From assembly GCA_963665785.1 (NCBI GenBank), contig OY762456.1, positions 62,001 to 126,000 of the forward strand: a stretch of 64,000 nucleotides of DNA. Direction: 5' to 3'. A program made the translations under genes and the position numbers. The notes under the pieces were generated by a model. That model saw nothing but the letters and a program-made list of their open reading frames with translations. It was not told the origin of the DNA and searched no databases. The DNA is from UBA7455 sp026713185. Lineage in GTDB: Bacteria > Pseudomonadota > Gammaproteobacteria > Pseudomonadales > Azotimanducaceae. This document shows, piece after piece, positions 35,431 to 45,170 of this stretch (position 1 is its first letter; each line of letters opens with the position of its first letter).

Positions 35431-36027
35431 TCACAATACGTCCAGGCGCATAGTCATATGGGCAATTGCCTTAATCATGTGTTTCTCCACCGCGCTCACT
35501 GAGACACCGAGCCTCGCCGCCACAACTTTCTGGCGCATGCCTTCAATGCGGCATAGCACGAATACCTGGCGGGTGCGTTTCGGCAGTTCTTCAAGGGCTG
35601 CCAGTAAAGCTTCTATAGATTCCTTTCCCTGCAAGACGTTGACAGGATCATTATCCTCACGAATCTGGTGTTCTTCCTGGTATTCCTGGTGGGTATCCGC
35701 TGCGTGTGTCTTTCTTTTACGAAGATAATCCCGCCAGACATTAGTGGCTGTACGCATCAGGTAAGATTCCGGCTGCTCAATACTGCGGCTGTCACCACGC
35801 ACAGCAAGACGTACCAGAACCTCCTGAACCAGATCCTCTACATCTGCCCGCTGGTGCAATCGTTTACCAAAATATCGGTTCAGTGCCGGGCGATATTTAC
35901 GCGCCAAAGCGTCAAGCCAATCTGCCTCTGTTGTCGCCGGGGCTGGATGTGGTCTATTTATGCGCACCCAAAATCTATCCTGAGGGAATTGTATTTTGAT
36001 TTTAGTGTTGACGTAAGCAACATGCAA
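35431..36027 (-). CDS. FecI-type ECF sigma factor
   Basis: 198 residues. Region 2: YRPALNRYFGKRLHQRADVE, DLVQEVLVRLAV and PESYLMRTATNVWRDYLRKR. Region 4: LEELPKRTRQVFVLCRIEGM, RQKVVAARLGVSVSAVEKHM, consistent with iron-starvation-type ECF factors. The first ~30 residues are less typical and the true start may be further in. It should direct transcription of the TonB receptor gene when the receptor is occupied. Divergent from dapE, with 88 bp between. Confidence 0.92.
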   Translation of the reverse strand: MHVAYVNTKIKIQFPQDRFWVRINRPHPAPATTEADWLDALARKYRPALNRYFGKRLHQRADVEDLVQEVLVRLAVRGDSRSIEQPESYLMRTATNVWRDYLRKRKTHAADTHQEYQEEHQIREDNDPVNVLQGKESIEALLAALEELPKRTRQVFVLCRIEGMRQKVVAARLGVSVSAVEKHMIKAIAHMTMRLDVL

Positions 36028-36115
36028 ATTTACACATTAAGGCCGATATGTTCGCCCGGCTACGGTAATTAACAATTTTCTTGCGAGTCATTGGAAATTT
36101 CCCCATGCTAATCAG

Positions 36116-37282
36116 ATGGTACACAAACAAACGAATCTGGATCAGCTTACTGTATCCATTACCGAAGCGCTGATAGCACGGGTATCCGTGTCACCGGAAG
36201 ATGCCGGATGTCAGAAAATTCTGGCTGATCAACTGGAGTCCATGGGCTTTTCTGTAGAACATCTACCCTTTGGGAATGTATCAAACCTCTGGGCTGTCAG
36301 TAAGGGCAACACGCCTGCACCCATACTGGCGTTTGCGGGACATACCGATGTGGCGCCGCCTGGACCACTCGGTGAATGGCATACTGATCCATTTGTTCCG
36401 GTGTCTGCAGACGGCAAATTGTTTGGTCGTGGCGCGGCCGATATGAAGGGCAGTCTGGCGGCAATGATCACCGGCATCAGGCGGTTTTTAGAGGCACACG
36501 ACACCTATAACGGCACCATTGCACTGTTGATCACCAGTGATGAGGAAGCAGAGGCAGTCGATGGCACGGTGAAAGTTGTCCAGGCATTGACAGACCGTGG
36601 TATCCACCTTGATTGGTGTATCGTGGGAGAACCTTCTGCCAATCGCTACATCGGTGATGTCATTCGCGTCGGTCGACGCGGCTCTCTCAATGCAACATTG
36701 ACAGTTAATGGACTGCAGGGTCACGTGGCATATCCTGACGATGCAAAAAATCCGGTCCATCTCGCGATGGGCGCCCTGGACGAGCTCGCCCGGATGGTCT
36801 GGGACCAGGGTAATGAACTCTTCCCGCCAACTTCGATGCAAATCTCCAACATCAATGCGGGAACCGGCGCCAGTAACATCATCCCCGGAAAACTTGAAGT
36901 CATGTTCAATTTCCGGTTTTCTACCGAATCATCCGAAGAAAGTCTGAAACACCGCACGGAAGCAATACTGGATCATCATGATCTGGATTATGACCTGATT
37001 TGGACATTGTCAGGTCAGCCTTTTTTTACCCGTGATGGCGATCTGATCCCCGCGACGCAGGAAAGTCTGCATGAAGTCCTGGGTATTGAAACAGAACTTT
37101 CCACTGGCGGAGGAACATCCGATGGCCGGTTCATCGCACCGACCGGCACACAGGTTGTGGAACTCGGACCCTGTAACGAAACCATTCACAAGATCAATGA
37201 ATGCGTAGAAATTGAGAGCCTGCAGAAGTTATCCAGGGTGTATACCAGAATCATTGAAAAACTGCTGGTACTGCATCAATGA
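36116..37282 (+). CDS. dapE: Succinyl-diaminopimelate desuccinylase
   Basis: 388 residues of the M20 family; releases succinate from N-succinyl-LL-diaminopimelate in lysine/peptidoglycan biosynthesis. Metal ligands are visible in FAGHTDVAPPG (His), LFGRGAADMKGSLAAMITG (Asp), LITSDEEAEAVDG (Glu pair), VGEPSANRYIGDVIRVGRRG, and the late GGGTSDGRFIAPTGTQVVEL and CNETIHKINE. Cytoplasmic. First core gene after the accessory half. Confidence 0.96.
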   Translation: MVHKQTNLDQLTVSITEALIARVSVSPEDAGCQKILADQLESMGFSVEHLPFGNVSNLWAVSKGNTPAPILAFAGHTDVAPPGPLGEWHTDPFVPVSADGKLFGRGAADMKGSLAAMITGIRRFLEAHDTYNGTIALLITSDEEAEAVDGTVKVVQALTDRGIHLDWCIVGEPSANRYIGDVIRVGRRGSLNATLTVNGLQGHVAYPDDAKNPVHLAMGALDELARMVWDQGNELFPPTSMQISNINAGTGASNIIPGKLEVMFNFRFSTESSEESLKHRTEAILDHHDLDYDLIWTLSGQPFFTRDGDLIPATQESLHEVLGIETELSTGGGTSDGRFIAPTGTQVVELGPCNETIHKINECVEIESLQKLSRVYTRIIEKLLVLHQ

Positions 37283-37360
37283 ATGCTGAAACCTGCCTTA
37301 TGAATGCAAACCCTGCCAGGTGTTAAAATCGACTGGTAATGAGGAGTCAGCGCATCGAGA

Positions 37361-38140
37361 ATGAACAAACTCATCCTGTATGGCTTGACGGCAATATTCA
37401 GTTTCATGGTAATCCTGATCATCCGTGCACCGGCGAACTTTGCCTGGCAGATGATCCGTGATGATATTCATGTCCCGGAACTGTCAATTTACAGCGTCGG
37501 CGGTACTGTCTGGAACGGCAGGACCAGAATCGGCTTCAGGGATTTCCCTGTTTCTGACCTCACCTGGAACCTGAAACCCTGGCCTCTCTTTAAAGGCGCC
37601 GCAGACATGGAGATTGACGTCAAGGGTGTCGGCCATGCTGTGCATTCCAACGTTACGATACGCAACAATACCGCACGACTGAATAATCTGAGGGGTACTC
37701 TGGACAGTGAGTATGTCAATCAGGCAGGTCGCAGGCTAGGCATGCAATTCTCCGGAGAACTGTTGCTTGAAGAGTTCAACATTGTTTCCGATGGCGCCTG
37801 GTTTTCAGAAATGGAAGGTTTGATGCACTGGACAGGCGGTCAGATGTTATATCGGGACAATATCGGCTTTTCTTCAGTAACACTGCCGCCGTTAGATGGA
37901 AAACTGGATCTGGAGTCAGGTTTGATAACCCTGATAATCAGCCATCAGAACCTGCCATTATTAACCATCACACTGAAGCGGGACGGGTGGGCAACTGTGG
38001 CTTTAAAAGCACGGTTACTTGATCTGGTCAATATACCCTGGCCCAACGGTAACAATGCTGACGATACCGTTTTGATCATTGAAGAGAACATTTTGACATT
38101 CAACATTTTAGAGAACCTTCAATCCAGTTCCACCAGATGA
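37361..38140 (+). CDS. gspN: Type II secretion protein GspN
   Basis: 259 residues with an N-terminal membrane anchor (ILYGLTAIFSFMVILII) and a periplasmic domain including IYSVGGTVWNGRTRIGFRDF, WNLKPWPLFKGAADMEI and SGELLLEEFNIVSDGAW, as in GspN. Role: accessory part of the T2SS inner-membrane platform. gspC and gspD follow on the same strand; gspE-M are not in the window. Confidence 0.8.
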   Translation: MNKLILYGLTAIFSFMVILIIRAPANFAWQMIRDDIHVPELSIYSVGGTVWNGRTRIGFRDFPVSDLTWNLKPWPLFKGAADMEIDVKGVGHAVHSNVTIRNNTARLNNLRGTLDSEYVNQAGRRLGMQFSGELLLEEFNIVSDGAWFSEMEGLMHWTGGQMLYRDNIGFSSVTLPPLDGKLDLESGLITLIISHQNLPLLTITLKRDGWATVALKARLLDLVNIPWPNGNNADDTVLIIEENILTFNILENLQSSSTR

Positions 38141-38217
38141 GGTTGACACACGGTCGGGATAGAATCCCGTAAGCATACTTGCTAAGGTAGATCAGGGTTA
38201 CAGTTAGCGAAATTACC

Positions 38218-39141
38218 TTGGATACTTTAATTAATCTCTGGCAGCAACATCAACAGCGTCTGGCGACACTGACCTGTGTGATATTCGTCATCCTGATAAT
38301 GGCGATTCTGGTGCAGACGATGTTGTTTGTTCTGGAAAATCTGGACTCGGCGCCATCAACAGCCGATATCGGTTCATCGTCAGATGACAACATGACACAG
38401 GTAGATAAAGTCAATCTCAGTAATTTGAGCCTGTTCGGAAGTGTTGAACGAAGAAATGCTGTGCCGATACCCGTGGATGCACCGGAAACCAAGCTTGATC
38501 TGACCCTACAGGGGATATTTACTGCAGAAGATCCGGAAAACTCCGCAGCCATTATCAAGCAGAGGAACAATAGTGATCTCTACCAGATCGGTGATCGTAT
38601 ATCCGGTAATGTGGTTCTGGCTGCAGTGAACAATGACCACATATTGTTACGTCGCGGTTCACGATTGGAGAAACTTCTGTTCAATCCGGATTACAAGGGT
38701 ATACCCCCGGTCACCAGCAACAATCCCCGGACAAGTGTAACCCGGGAAAATCCCAACCTGGACCGCCAGAGGCTGCTGGACCAGCGGAATGAACAGGTCA
38801 GTCAGTCTTCACCCGGTTCTCTGATCAGACAATATGCCGAAACCAATCGTGAGTTGATCAACCAGGACCCGGCCTCTGCACTTTCCATTCTGGGACTGAC
38901 CCCGATTGAAGAAGATGAAGCAAAGGGATATCAACTGGACAGCTCAAACTCAAACACACTGTTGCAGAATACCGGTCTGCAACCTGGTGATGTGATTCTG
39001 ACGGTTAATGGTAAACCAGTCGGTGTGGCAATGAATGATACTGCACTGGTTAAGCAGGCACTCGAAGAAAAAGTCGTCAGAGTTGAAGTACAACGGGATT
39101 CAAGGAAATTCTTTTTGACGGTACCCATCCCCCGGGAATGA
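38218..39141 (+). CDS. gspC: Type II secretion protein GspC
   Basis: 307 residues from a TTG at 38218 (no better upstream codon). One membrane helix at ~19-42 (LTCVIFVILIMAILVQTMLF), the homology region LTLQGIFTAEDPENSAAIIK with YQIGDRISGNVVLAAVNNDH and ILLRRGSRLEKL, and a C-terminal PDZ domain, TGLQPGDVILTVNGKPVGV. GspC links the inner-membrane platform to the secretin and may select substrates. 77 bp after gspN and 27 bp before gspD. Confidence 0.88.
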   Translation: MDTLINLWQQHQQRLATLTCVIFVILIMAILVQTMLFVLENLDSAPSTADIGSSSDDNMTQVDKVNLSNLSLFGSVERRNAVPIPVDAPETKLDLTLQGIFTAEDPENSAAIIKQRNNSDLYQIGDRISGNVVLAAVNNDHILLRRGSRLEKLLFNPDYKGIPPVTSNNPRTSVTRENPNLDRQRLLDQRNEQVSQSSPGSLIRQYAETNRELINQDPASALSILGLTPIEEDEAKGYQLDSSNSNTLLQNTGLQPGDVILTVNGKPVGVAMNDTALVKQALEEKVVRVEVQRDSRKFFLTVPIPRE

Positions 39142-39168
39142 AAATGCTGAAGGGATCAGGAGACTGAA

Positions 39169-41073
39169 ATGAACGCAAACAATATCCGGGGTTTTTTGTT
39201 AACCACATTACTGTTTATCTCCATGTCCGGCATGGCCCAGGATGAGTGGACTATCAAACTGATGGACAGTGATATTCGTGATTTTGTCACCCAGGTCTCT
39301 ACGATAACAGGCAAGAGCTTCGTCGTAGACCCGAGAGTCAAGAGCGACGTTACGATTATCTCGAATACCCCGATGGACGCAGATGCCGTTTACGAATTGT
39401 TTCTGAGTGTTCTCAGGGTTCATGGATTTGCCGCTGTCCCTGCCGGCAACGTCACCAAAATCGTACAGCAGGTACTGGCGAAACAAAGCGGTAACCCACT
39501 GGATTTCCAGGCTGTGGACAGCGAACAGTTGATCACCCGGGTATTACCTGTCAAGAACACACTGGCCGAAAATCTGGTGAAAATCCTGCGCCCGCTGATA
39601 CCTCAGCATGCACACGTCGGTGGACTGACCAAGCCCAATGTTCTGTTGATCAGTGACTACGCGAACAATATCAACAGACTGACAGAGATAATCCGGAAAA
39701 TTGATGTGGCGGAAAATCCCACCATTGAAATCGTCGACCTGAAACATGCCTGGGTAGAGGATATGATCGAATTGCTGCAACAACTGGCGCCGGATGAAAT
39801 CGGCAAAACCGCCACGAGTCCCAACAAAGTTTCCATTGTCGCCAGTGAGCGGACCAACAGTCTTGTTATCAGAGGTGAAGAAGAGGTCGTCAATAAAGTC
39901 AAAGACCTGGTGCTCAGGCTTGATATACCGGCAAACCGGTCCAGTACGGTGCAGGTTGTGCGTCTGGCTCATTCCGACGCAACCGAGCTTGCTGAAATTT
40001 TAAGAAATCTGATCATTTCTGTTGAAGGGCCACAGCCGGACAATGAACAGAAAGTCAAGGTCAGCATACAACCTGACGCAGCGTTGAATGCACTGGTGAT
40101 CCGTGCAGACCCGTCTACCATGCTGGAAATGAAAGAGATCATCAGCGAACTGGATGTGCGTCGACTTCAGGTCCTGATTGAAGCCGCAATTGTCGAAGTC
40201 ACTACCGACTTTTCCCGTAAACTGGGCACAGAGCTGTTTGCAGGCGACCATGCAGGCAGTAACATTCCCCTTGGATTCACCGCTCCCACGGGAACCCTGG
40301 CACAGATTCTGCAAAGTATTGCATCAGACGCATTGCCAACTGATCTTGCCGTGAATGAGTCACCACTGTTGGATCAGTCACCACTGATTGCCGGTGGTCG
40401 AATCAACGAAGCGGGCGCCAGTTTTGGTTTTCTTATTCGCGCCCTGGCATCAAACTCGAATGTCAATCTGTTATCTACACCCAGCATTACAACCATGGAC
40501 AACAAAAAAGCAACGATAAGTGTCGGCCTGAATGTACCCTTCAGAACGGGGTCCACGCTGACTGGCAGTGAGGGCGCCTCCAATCCATTTACGACCATAC
40601 AGCGGGAAGATATAGGACTGAACCTTGAAGTCGTACCCCATGTACACGATGGTCAACTGGTGCGCCTGGAAATCATACAGGAAGTGTCAGAACTTGATGA
40701 ACGCAGTGTCGGTAATATCGGTGAGGCTGCCGCAGACCTCATTACCAACACCCGCAAGATAGATACCACGGTCCTCGTGGATAATCAGGAAGTCATCATC
40801 CTGGGTGGACTCACCCGGGACAAGGAAAGCTCCTCGGAAAGCAAGGTCCCGGTACTGGGAAGTATCCCCGTGCTGGGCAATCTGTTCAAGAGTCAATCGA
40901 AGTCCTTTGAGAAACAGAATCTGCTTGTATTCCTGCGACCCACTGTCCTTTCAACCCGGTCCGATATCAAGACCCACACGGAACGTAAATATTCCCGACT
41001 TTACGAGGTTGAAATACAAGGTACAGATCCGGCAGAGGCGATTAAGGAACTGTTCAATGGAAATCGCCCGTAA
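39169..41073 (+). CDS. gspD: Type II secretion outer-membrane secretin GspD
   Basis: 634 residues with signal peptide ending GMAQ. N0 domain: WTIKLMDSDIRDFVTQVSTI and GKSFVVDPRVKSDVTIIS. N1-N3 follow (LVKILRPLIPQHAHVG, VSIVASERTNSLVIRG, VQVVRLAHSDATELAEILRN). The secretin core has VLIEAAIVEVTTDFSRKLG, VNLLSTPSITTMDNKKATIS, VGLNVPFRTGS and NTRKIDTTVLVDNQEVIILG, then VPVLGSIPVLGNLFKSQS. It forms the outer-membrane channel. Its end overlaps the start of plsB by 17 bp. Confidence 0.95.
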   Translation: MNANNIRGFLLTTLLFISMSGMAQDEWTIKLMDSDIRDFVTQVSTITGKSFVVDPRVKSDVTIISNTPMDADAVYELFLSVLRVHGFAAVPAGNVTKIVQQVLAKQSGNPLDFQAVDSEQLITRVLPVKNTLAENLVKILRPLIPQHAHVGGLTKPNVLLISDYANNINRLTEIIRKIDVAENPTIEIVDLKHAWVEDMIELLQQLAPDEIGKTATSPNKVSIVASERTNSLVIRGEEEVVNKVKDLVLRLDIPANRSSTVQVVRLAHSDATELAEILRNLIISVEGPQPDNEQKVKVSIQPDAALNALVIRADPSTMLEMKEIISELDVRRLQVLIEAAIVEVTTDFSRKLGTELFAGDHAGSNIPLGFTAPTGTLAQILQSIASDALPTDLAVNESPLLDQSPLIAGGRINEAGASFGFLIRALASNSNVNLLSTPSITTMDNKKATISVGLNVPFRTGSTLTGSEGASNPFTTIQREDIGLNLEVVPHVHDGQLVRLEIIQEVSELDERSVGNIGEAAADLITNTRKIDTTVLVDNQEVIILGGLTRDKESSSESKVPVLGSIPVLGNLFKSQSKSFEKQNLLVFLRPTVLSTRSDIKTHTERKYSRLYEVEIQGTDPAEAIKELFNGNRP

Positions 41074-43504
41074 GGTAAAGGCCATGCAGTTTACACTCAG
41101 CCGTTCCCTGTTGTTTCTCTGGGTAAAACCTACCGTACTGGGCATATCGCAACTTTCATTCAACGACAGTGACTCGGTCTGTTATGTACTGCCCTTTCGC
41201 TCTACCGCAGACCTGCTGGTGACAGACAAAATATGTGAGCGTGCCGGATTGCCAAGACCAACCAGTGAAATCAGGCATCTGCCGGAAAAGCGGGCCGTTT
41301 TTTTTATCGGCCACCCGGAAGGCTTCATCGGCCGTCGAACCCGACGACGGCAATCCGAACGCATGAAGAATCTGTTTACCCACCTGGCAAATGCGAACAA
41401 TAATGACATCAAAATAGTACCGGTTTCTATTTTCTGGGGTCATCAGCCTGATCGGGAAAAATCATTCTATAAACTGATTCTTTCTGAAAACTGGACTGTC
41501 AGCAGCAGATTCAAAAAACTGCTGGCCATGATTTTTCACCCCAATCACATCCTGGTCCAGGTCAGTTCACCTGTCAGCCTGACTCAACTGGTCAGCACAG
41601 AAAGCAATCGGGAAAAGCAAATTCGTAAATTGCTCCGGATTCTGAGAGTGCACTTCAAGAATCAGCGACAGGCAATCATCGGTCCTGATCTTTCACATCG
41701 TCGCACACTGATCAACACCATACTGACCAGCAACACCGTGCGTGAAGCGATTACCAGGGAATCGAAAAAAACCGGAGAGGGAATACGGATCATTGAGGAA
41801 AAAGCGCAGTCCCATGCCAGGGAAATCGCTTCTCAACAGTCCTATCGAGTCATACGCCTGTTCCACATCCTGTTGACCTGGTTATGGAACAAGCTGTACG
41901 ACGGAATTGATGTCAACAATGAAGAGCAAGTGAAACTACTGGCGCGTTCACACGAAATCATTTACACACCGTCGCACAGAAGTCATATTGATTACCTGTT
42001 ATTGTCCTATGTGCTGTATCACAATGGATTGACTCCTCCTCACATCGCTGCCGGCATAAATCTTAAAATGCCTGTTGTCGGGGGTCTGTTACGGCGTGCC
42101 GGTGCATTTTTCATGCACCGTTCGTTTCGTGGAGATGCACTGTACCAGGCAGTGTTTGATGAATACCTGCATCAGATGTTTATCAAAGGTTACTCTGTAG
42201 AGTATTTCATTGAGGGCGGCAGAAGCCGAACCGGACGCACTTTACATCCAAAAACCGGGTTGTTGTCCATGACCATAAGCAGTTTCCTGCGGAATTCACG
42301 CCGTCCGATCTGCCTGATGCCGGTTTACTTTGGCTATGAGCGTGTCCTGGAAGTATCAACCTATATGGGAGAGTTGTCAGGAAAACATAAAAAAAAAGAA
42401 TCACTGCTGGATATCATTGGTGTCATCCGATCATTCCGGTACTCCTTTGGACGGGTCACAGTCAACTTTGGAGCTCCGGTAATCCTCGGTACTTTTCTGG
42501 ATGAGCATCTTCCGGGTTGGCAGACAACAGCTGATATCGACAATCGGAAAATCTCCAATTCGTGCAGGCAACTCGCTGAGTTGCTCATCACCCGTATCAA
42601 CAGTTCAGTCGCAATCAATGCAGTCTCACTGACGGCAACCGCATTATTGAGTTCGCCACGGCAAACCATGGAAGAATCCCAACTGCTGCGGCAAATAGAA
42701 ATTCTGAAATTGGTCGCAACCGATAGCCAGTACAGCACACACATGACGATCACTGACCTGTCCACATCAGAAATCCTTGATCACGCCATTACAGTCACCG
42801 GCATTACCCGGCAGAAACATGCTATCGGAACCATCATCACTACAGAACCGGAACTTGCGGCAATGCTGACCTATTATCGCAACAACGTGGTTAACGTTTT
42901 TGCCATTCCTTCTCTCATCGCACGTTACGCCAGGGACCAGGTCAGTACATCCATCAAGGACATTCAGTCTTTCGTACTCTCACTCTACCCCTATATTTGC
43001 GGGGAATTTATCCTGCCCTGGCAGGTGCAGGAAATGAACACGGTATGTGAGCAAACCCTTGCACTCCTGGCGCGTCACGAACTGATCAAAATCAGTGCCG
43101 AAGACATATCCATACCTGAACCCACCAGCTCCGCCTACGCTGAACTCACCGGTCTTTCGGAAATCATGGAGCCTACACTGGAACGTTTCTACATCGTCAC
43201 GGAACTGCTGCAATCAGGTTCTGCACGAACCCTCAGGAAACTCGAGTCTGACGCCAGTGCAATCGCTCAAAAACTCTCTATTATCTACGGGATCAACTCA
43301 CCAACCTTTTTTGAGCGCTCCCTCTTCGGGAATTTTATTGACGCACTCAGAGCCAACAATTTAATTCATATCGAGAATAACGGATTTAAAACCGCAAAAG
43401 AATTCTCCACTCTATCCAACATGATTGCGAAGACGCTGGATGCCGATATCCGTTACAACATATTACAGGCATCGAATCAGCATGCCTCCGCCGAGGCAGG
43501 ATGA
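41057..43504 (+). CDS. plsB: Glycerol-3-phosphate acyltransferase
   Basis: 815 residues from the ATG at 41057 (MEIARKVKAM), matching the ~807-residue E. coli enzyme; an upstream in-frame extension into gspD is not PlsB sequence. Acyltransferase blocks: I, PSHRSHIDYLLLSYVL (H-x4-D); II, RRAGAFFMHRSFRGDALYQA; III, FIEGGRSRTGRTLHPKTG; IV, RPICLMPVYFGYERV. Attaches the first acyl chain to glycerol-3-phosphate at the inner membrane. Overlap with gspD suggests cotranscription with the secretion genes, an unusual pairing. Confidence 0.96.
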   Translation: MEIARKVKAMQFTLSRSLLFLWVKPTVLGISQLSFNDSDSVCYVLPFRSTADLLVTDKICERAGLPRPTSEIRHLPEKRAVFFIGHPEGFIGRRTRRRQSERMKNLFTHLANANNNDIKIVPVSIFWGHQPDREKSFYKLILSENWTVSSRFKKLLAMIFHPNHILVQVSSPVSLTQLVSTESNREKQIRKLLRILRVHFKNQRQAIIGPDLSHRRTLINTILTSNTVREAITRESKKTGEGIRIIEEKAQSHAREIASQQSYRVIRLFHILLTWLWNKLYDGIDVNNEEQVKLLARSHEIIYTPSHRSHIDYLLLSYVLYHNGLTPPHIAAGINLKMPVVGGLLRRAGAFFMHRSFRGDALYQAVFDEYLHQMFIKGYSVEYFIEGGRSRTGRTLHPKTGLLSMTISSFLRNSRRPICLMPVYFGYERVLEVSTYMGELSGKHKKKESLLDIIGVIRSFRYSFGRVTVNFGAPVILGTFLDEHLPGWQTTADIDNRKISNSCRQLAELLITRINSSVAINAVSLTATALLSSPRQTMEESQLLRQIEILKLVATDSQYSTHMTITDLSTSEILDHAITVTGITRQKHAIGTIITTEPELAAMLTYYRNNVVNVFAIPSLIARYARDQVSTSIKDIQSFVLSLYPYICGEFILPWQVQEMNTVCEQTLALLARHELIKISAEDISIPEPTSSAYAELTGLSEIMEPTLERFYIVTELLQSGSARTLRKLESDASAIAQKLSIIYGINSPTFFERSLFGNFIDALRANNLIHIENNGFKTAKEFSTLSNMIAKTLDADIRYNILQASNQHASAEAG

Positions 43505-43602
43505 TATTGACCATCTCTAATCAAACAAATTGTTTCTAAATCCGGGTTTCGGGGCAGCCACCCCGTACGATGCTATCAAACACACACTATTCCCGACACA
43601 CA

Positions 43603-43749
43603 GCAGATGGCTTTGGGGTGTTCATTTGCGTAAGCCTAATGTCGCAGCGCCGAGTTGGAGGAGCATGACTACAGGCATGCGGGGGAGACGAGGGCATCCG
43701 GGAGGGACGCGCAGACGCTGAAGCAAATGAATGCCCCAAAGCCATCTGC
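43603..43749. repeat. 147-bp inverted-repeat element (MITE-like)
   Basis: The outer 27 bases are inverted repeats with two mismatches: gcagatggctttgggg-TG-ttcatttgc at 43603-43629 against the complement of 43723-43749. The interior is G-rich and has no gene. It lies between the convergent plsB and rsmJ genes. No flanking duplication could be set with confidence, and no second copy is in the window. Confidence 0.7.
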
Positions 43750-43776
43750 GAACACACTCGTTAATGAAACAAGCTC

Positions 43777-44466
43777 TCATAAACATGACGAAGAAAAACC
43801 AGGTAAGCCGGTCTGTTTTGCAGAATTGATGAATACGTCAAATCGAACGGTACTGCCCTTAAGGGAATAAGTCGGGTTCACACCTGAAAGCGACTTGTCG
43901 TGAACAGGCCTTTTCAATACGACTCTGGGACATCCACAGGAAAGGGAAACCTCAAGCAATGCCGCAACATCCTCGTCAACACCCAGAAACCGCTGCAGCA
44001 ACTGCATATCTCCCTGCACAAGAGCAGTCTTGTTGCGCTTCGGAAACATGGGATCAATCAGAATGACGTCCGGAACTGTTGCCAGATTTGCAGCAACATG
44101 AACAGCATCACCTCTGATCAGACGGAGACGGGACACAACCTCTTTCAGTTTCAGGTGGCACTCAGCTCGCTGTAATGCATCTTCGAGCAGCATTGCCATC
44201 ACTGCAGAGCGCTCGATCATGGTGACATCGCATCCCAGGTAAGCAAGTGTAAAGGCGTCACGCCCAAGCCCTGCCGTACAATCAACTACCCGCAATCCCT
44301 TCTTGAGGCCAGTTGCTTTCGCCAGTAACTCCTGCCTGGCGCCACCTTTTCGTATTCGGTTACTGGATGCCTCGGCCACAAAGTCGATGCTAACCGGATG
44401 CTGTCGGCTGCAAGTATCCGCAAGACATAACCCCGATGCGGATTGTTGAAGCTGATACCGGCTCAC
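43777..44466 (-). CDS. rsmJ: 16S rRNA m2G1516 methyltransferase
   Basis: 229 residues. SAM-binding VVDCTAGLGRDAFTLAYLG and CDVTMIERSAVMAMLLEDAL; catalytic-type motif VILIDPMFPKRNKTALVQGD; C-terminal VVLKRPVHDKSLSG. Methylates G1516 of 16S rRNA. Its start overlaps the tsaB stop by 4 bp (ATGA). Confidence 0.94.
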   Translation of the reverse strand: MSRYQLQQSASGLCLADTCSRQHPVSIDFVAEASSNRIRKGGARQELLAKATGLKKGLRVVDCTAGLGRDAFTLAYLGCDVTMIERSAVMAMLLEDALQRAECHLKLKEVVSRLRLIRGDAVHVAANLATVPDVILIDPMFPKRNKTALVQGDMQLLQRFLGVDEDVAALLEVSLSCGCPRVVLKRPVHDKSLSGVNPTYSLKGSTVRFDVFINSAKQTGLPGFSSSCL

Positions 44467-45146
44467 TGTTTTTTACCGGGCAAGCTGGCAACTTCCTCCC
44501 GCAGGTATTCAGGACGGGCATCCACTGCACTGATCGTTCTACCTGATTTGATACCATCGATACCCAGATCGAGCAACGCGTCGGGTTCCGGATAAACATC
44601 GGTCTCAACCCTGGTCATTTGAGTATTGAAAGCAGCTTCCAGTTGTTCCCGCAATATCCAACCATCACCTGCACCAACCCAGTCACCGTCCAACTTCTGT
44701 TTAATATTCCTGACGTCCGTAACTGTTTCGGCTGTGACAATCCGGGCGATGTGATGCTGAACCTGATATATACCGAGATAAACTTCCTCTTTTCTTGCAT
44801 GCAAGGCACTGACTATCTGTAGTTGACCCGATCTCCGGTATTGGGCCTGAGCCAGACATGCCAGGCTCGAAACGGGTACTACAGGAATATTCAGGCCAAA
44901 CGCCAGACCCTGAACAACGCCAACTGCTATTCGAAGACCCGTGAAAGACCCCGGACCCTGACCGTACACAATGTAATTCAGGTTTCGCAGTGAGAGTTTG
45001 TTTTTGGTGAGCAGGGCCGTAATCGTCGGCAATATATCACGGCTGTGAGATCGACCGGACATGCGCACATTGTTGTCCCGTCTCCCCCCGAATTCAACGC
45101 CAATAACACAGGCGGCAGATGATGTGTCAATTGCCAGAATATTCAC
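44463..45146 (-). CDS. tsaB: tRNA threonylcarbamoyladenosine biosynthesis protein TsaB
   Basis: 227 residues, ASKHA-fold: MNILAIDTSSAACVIGVEF, HSRDILPTITALL, GQGPGSFTGLRIAVGVVQGL and AFGLNIPVVPVSSLACLAQ. TsaB partners with TsaD and TsaE to make t6A37 in ANN-decoding tRNAs. Translationally coupled to rsmJ downstream. Confidence 0.95.
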   Translation of the reverse strand: MNILAIDTSSAACVIGVEFGGRRDNNVRMSGRSHSRDILPTITALLTKNKLSLRNLNYIVYGQGPGSFTGLRIAVGVVQGLAFGLNIPVVPVSSLACLAQAQYRRSGQLQIVSALHARKEEVYLGIYQVQHHIARIVTAETVTDVRNIKQKLDGDWVGAGDGWILREQLEAAFNTQMTRVETDVYPEPDALLDLGIDGIKSGRTISAVDARPEYLREEVASLPGKKQ

Positions 45147-45170
45147 TCATCCGTTCCGGGTAATCAGAGA

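Noticed and set aside
38156..38171. Hairpin cgggat-aga-atcccg (offset by a few bases) upstream of gspC
   Set aside because: No T-run follows, so it is not a clear terminator, and it is too short to call anything else.
40805..41056. Upstream extension of plsB
   Set aside because: It lies inside gspD in another frame and does not resemble PlsB; the start at 41057 gives the normal length.
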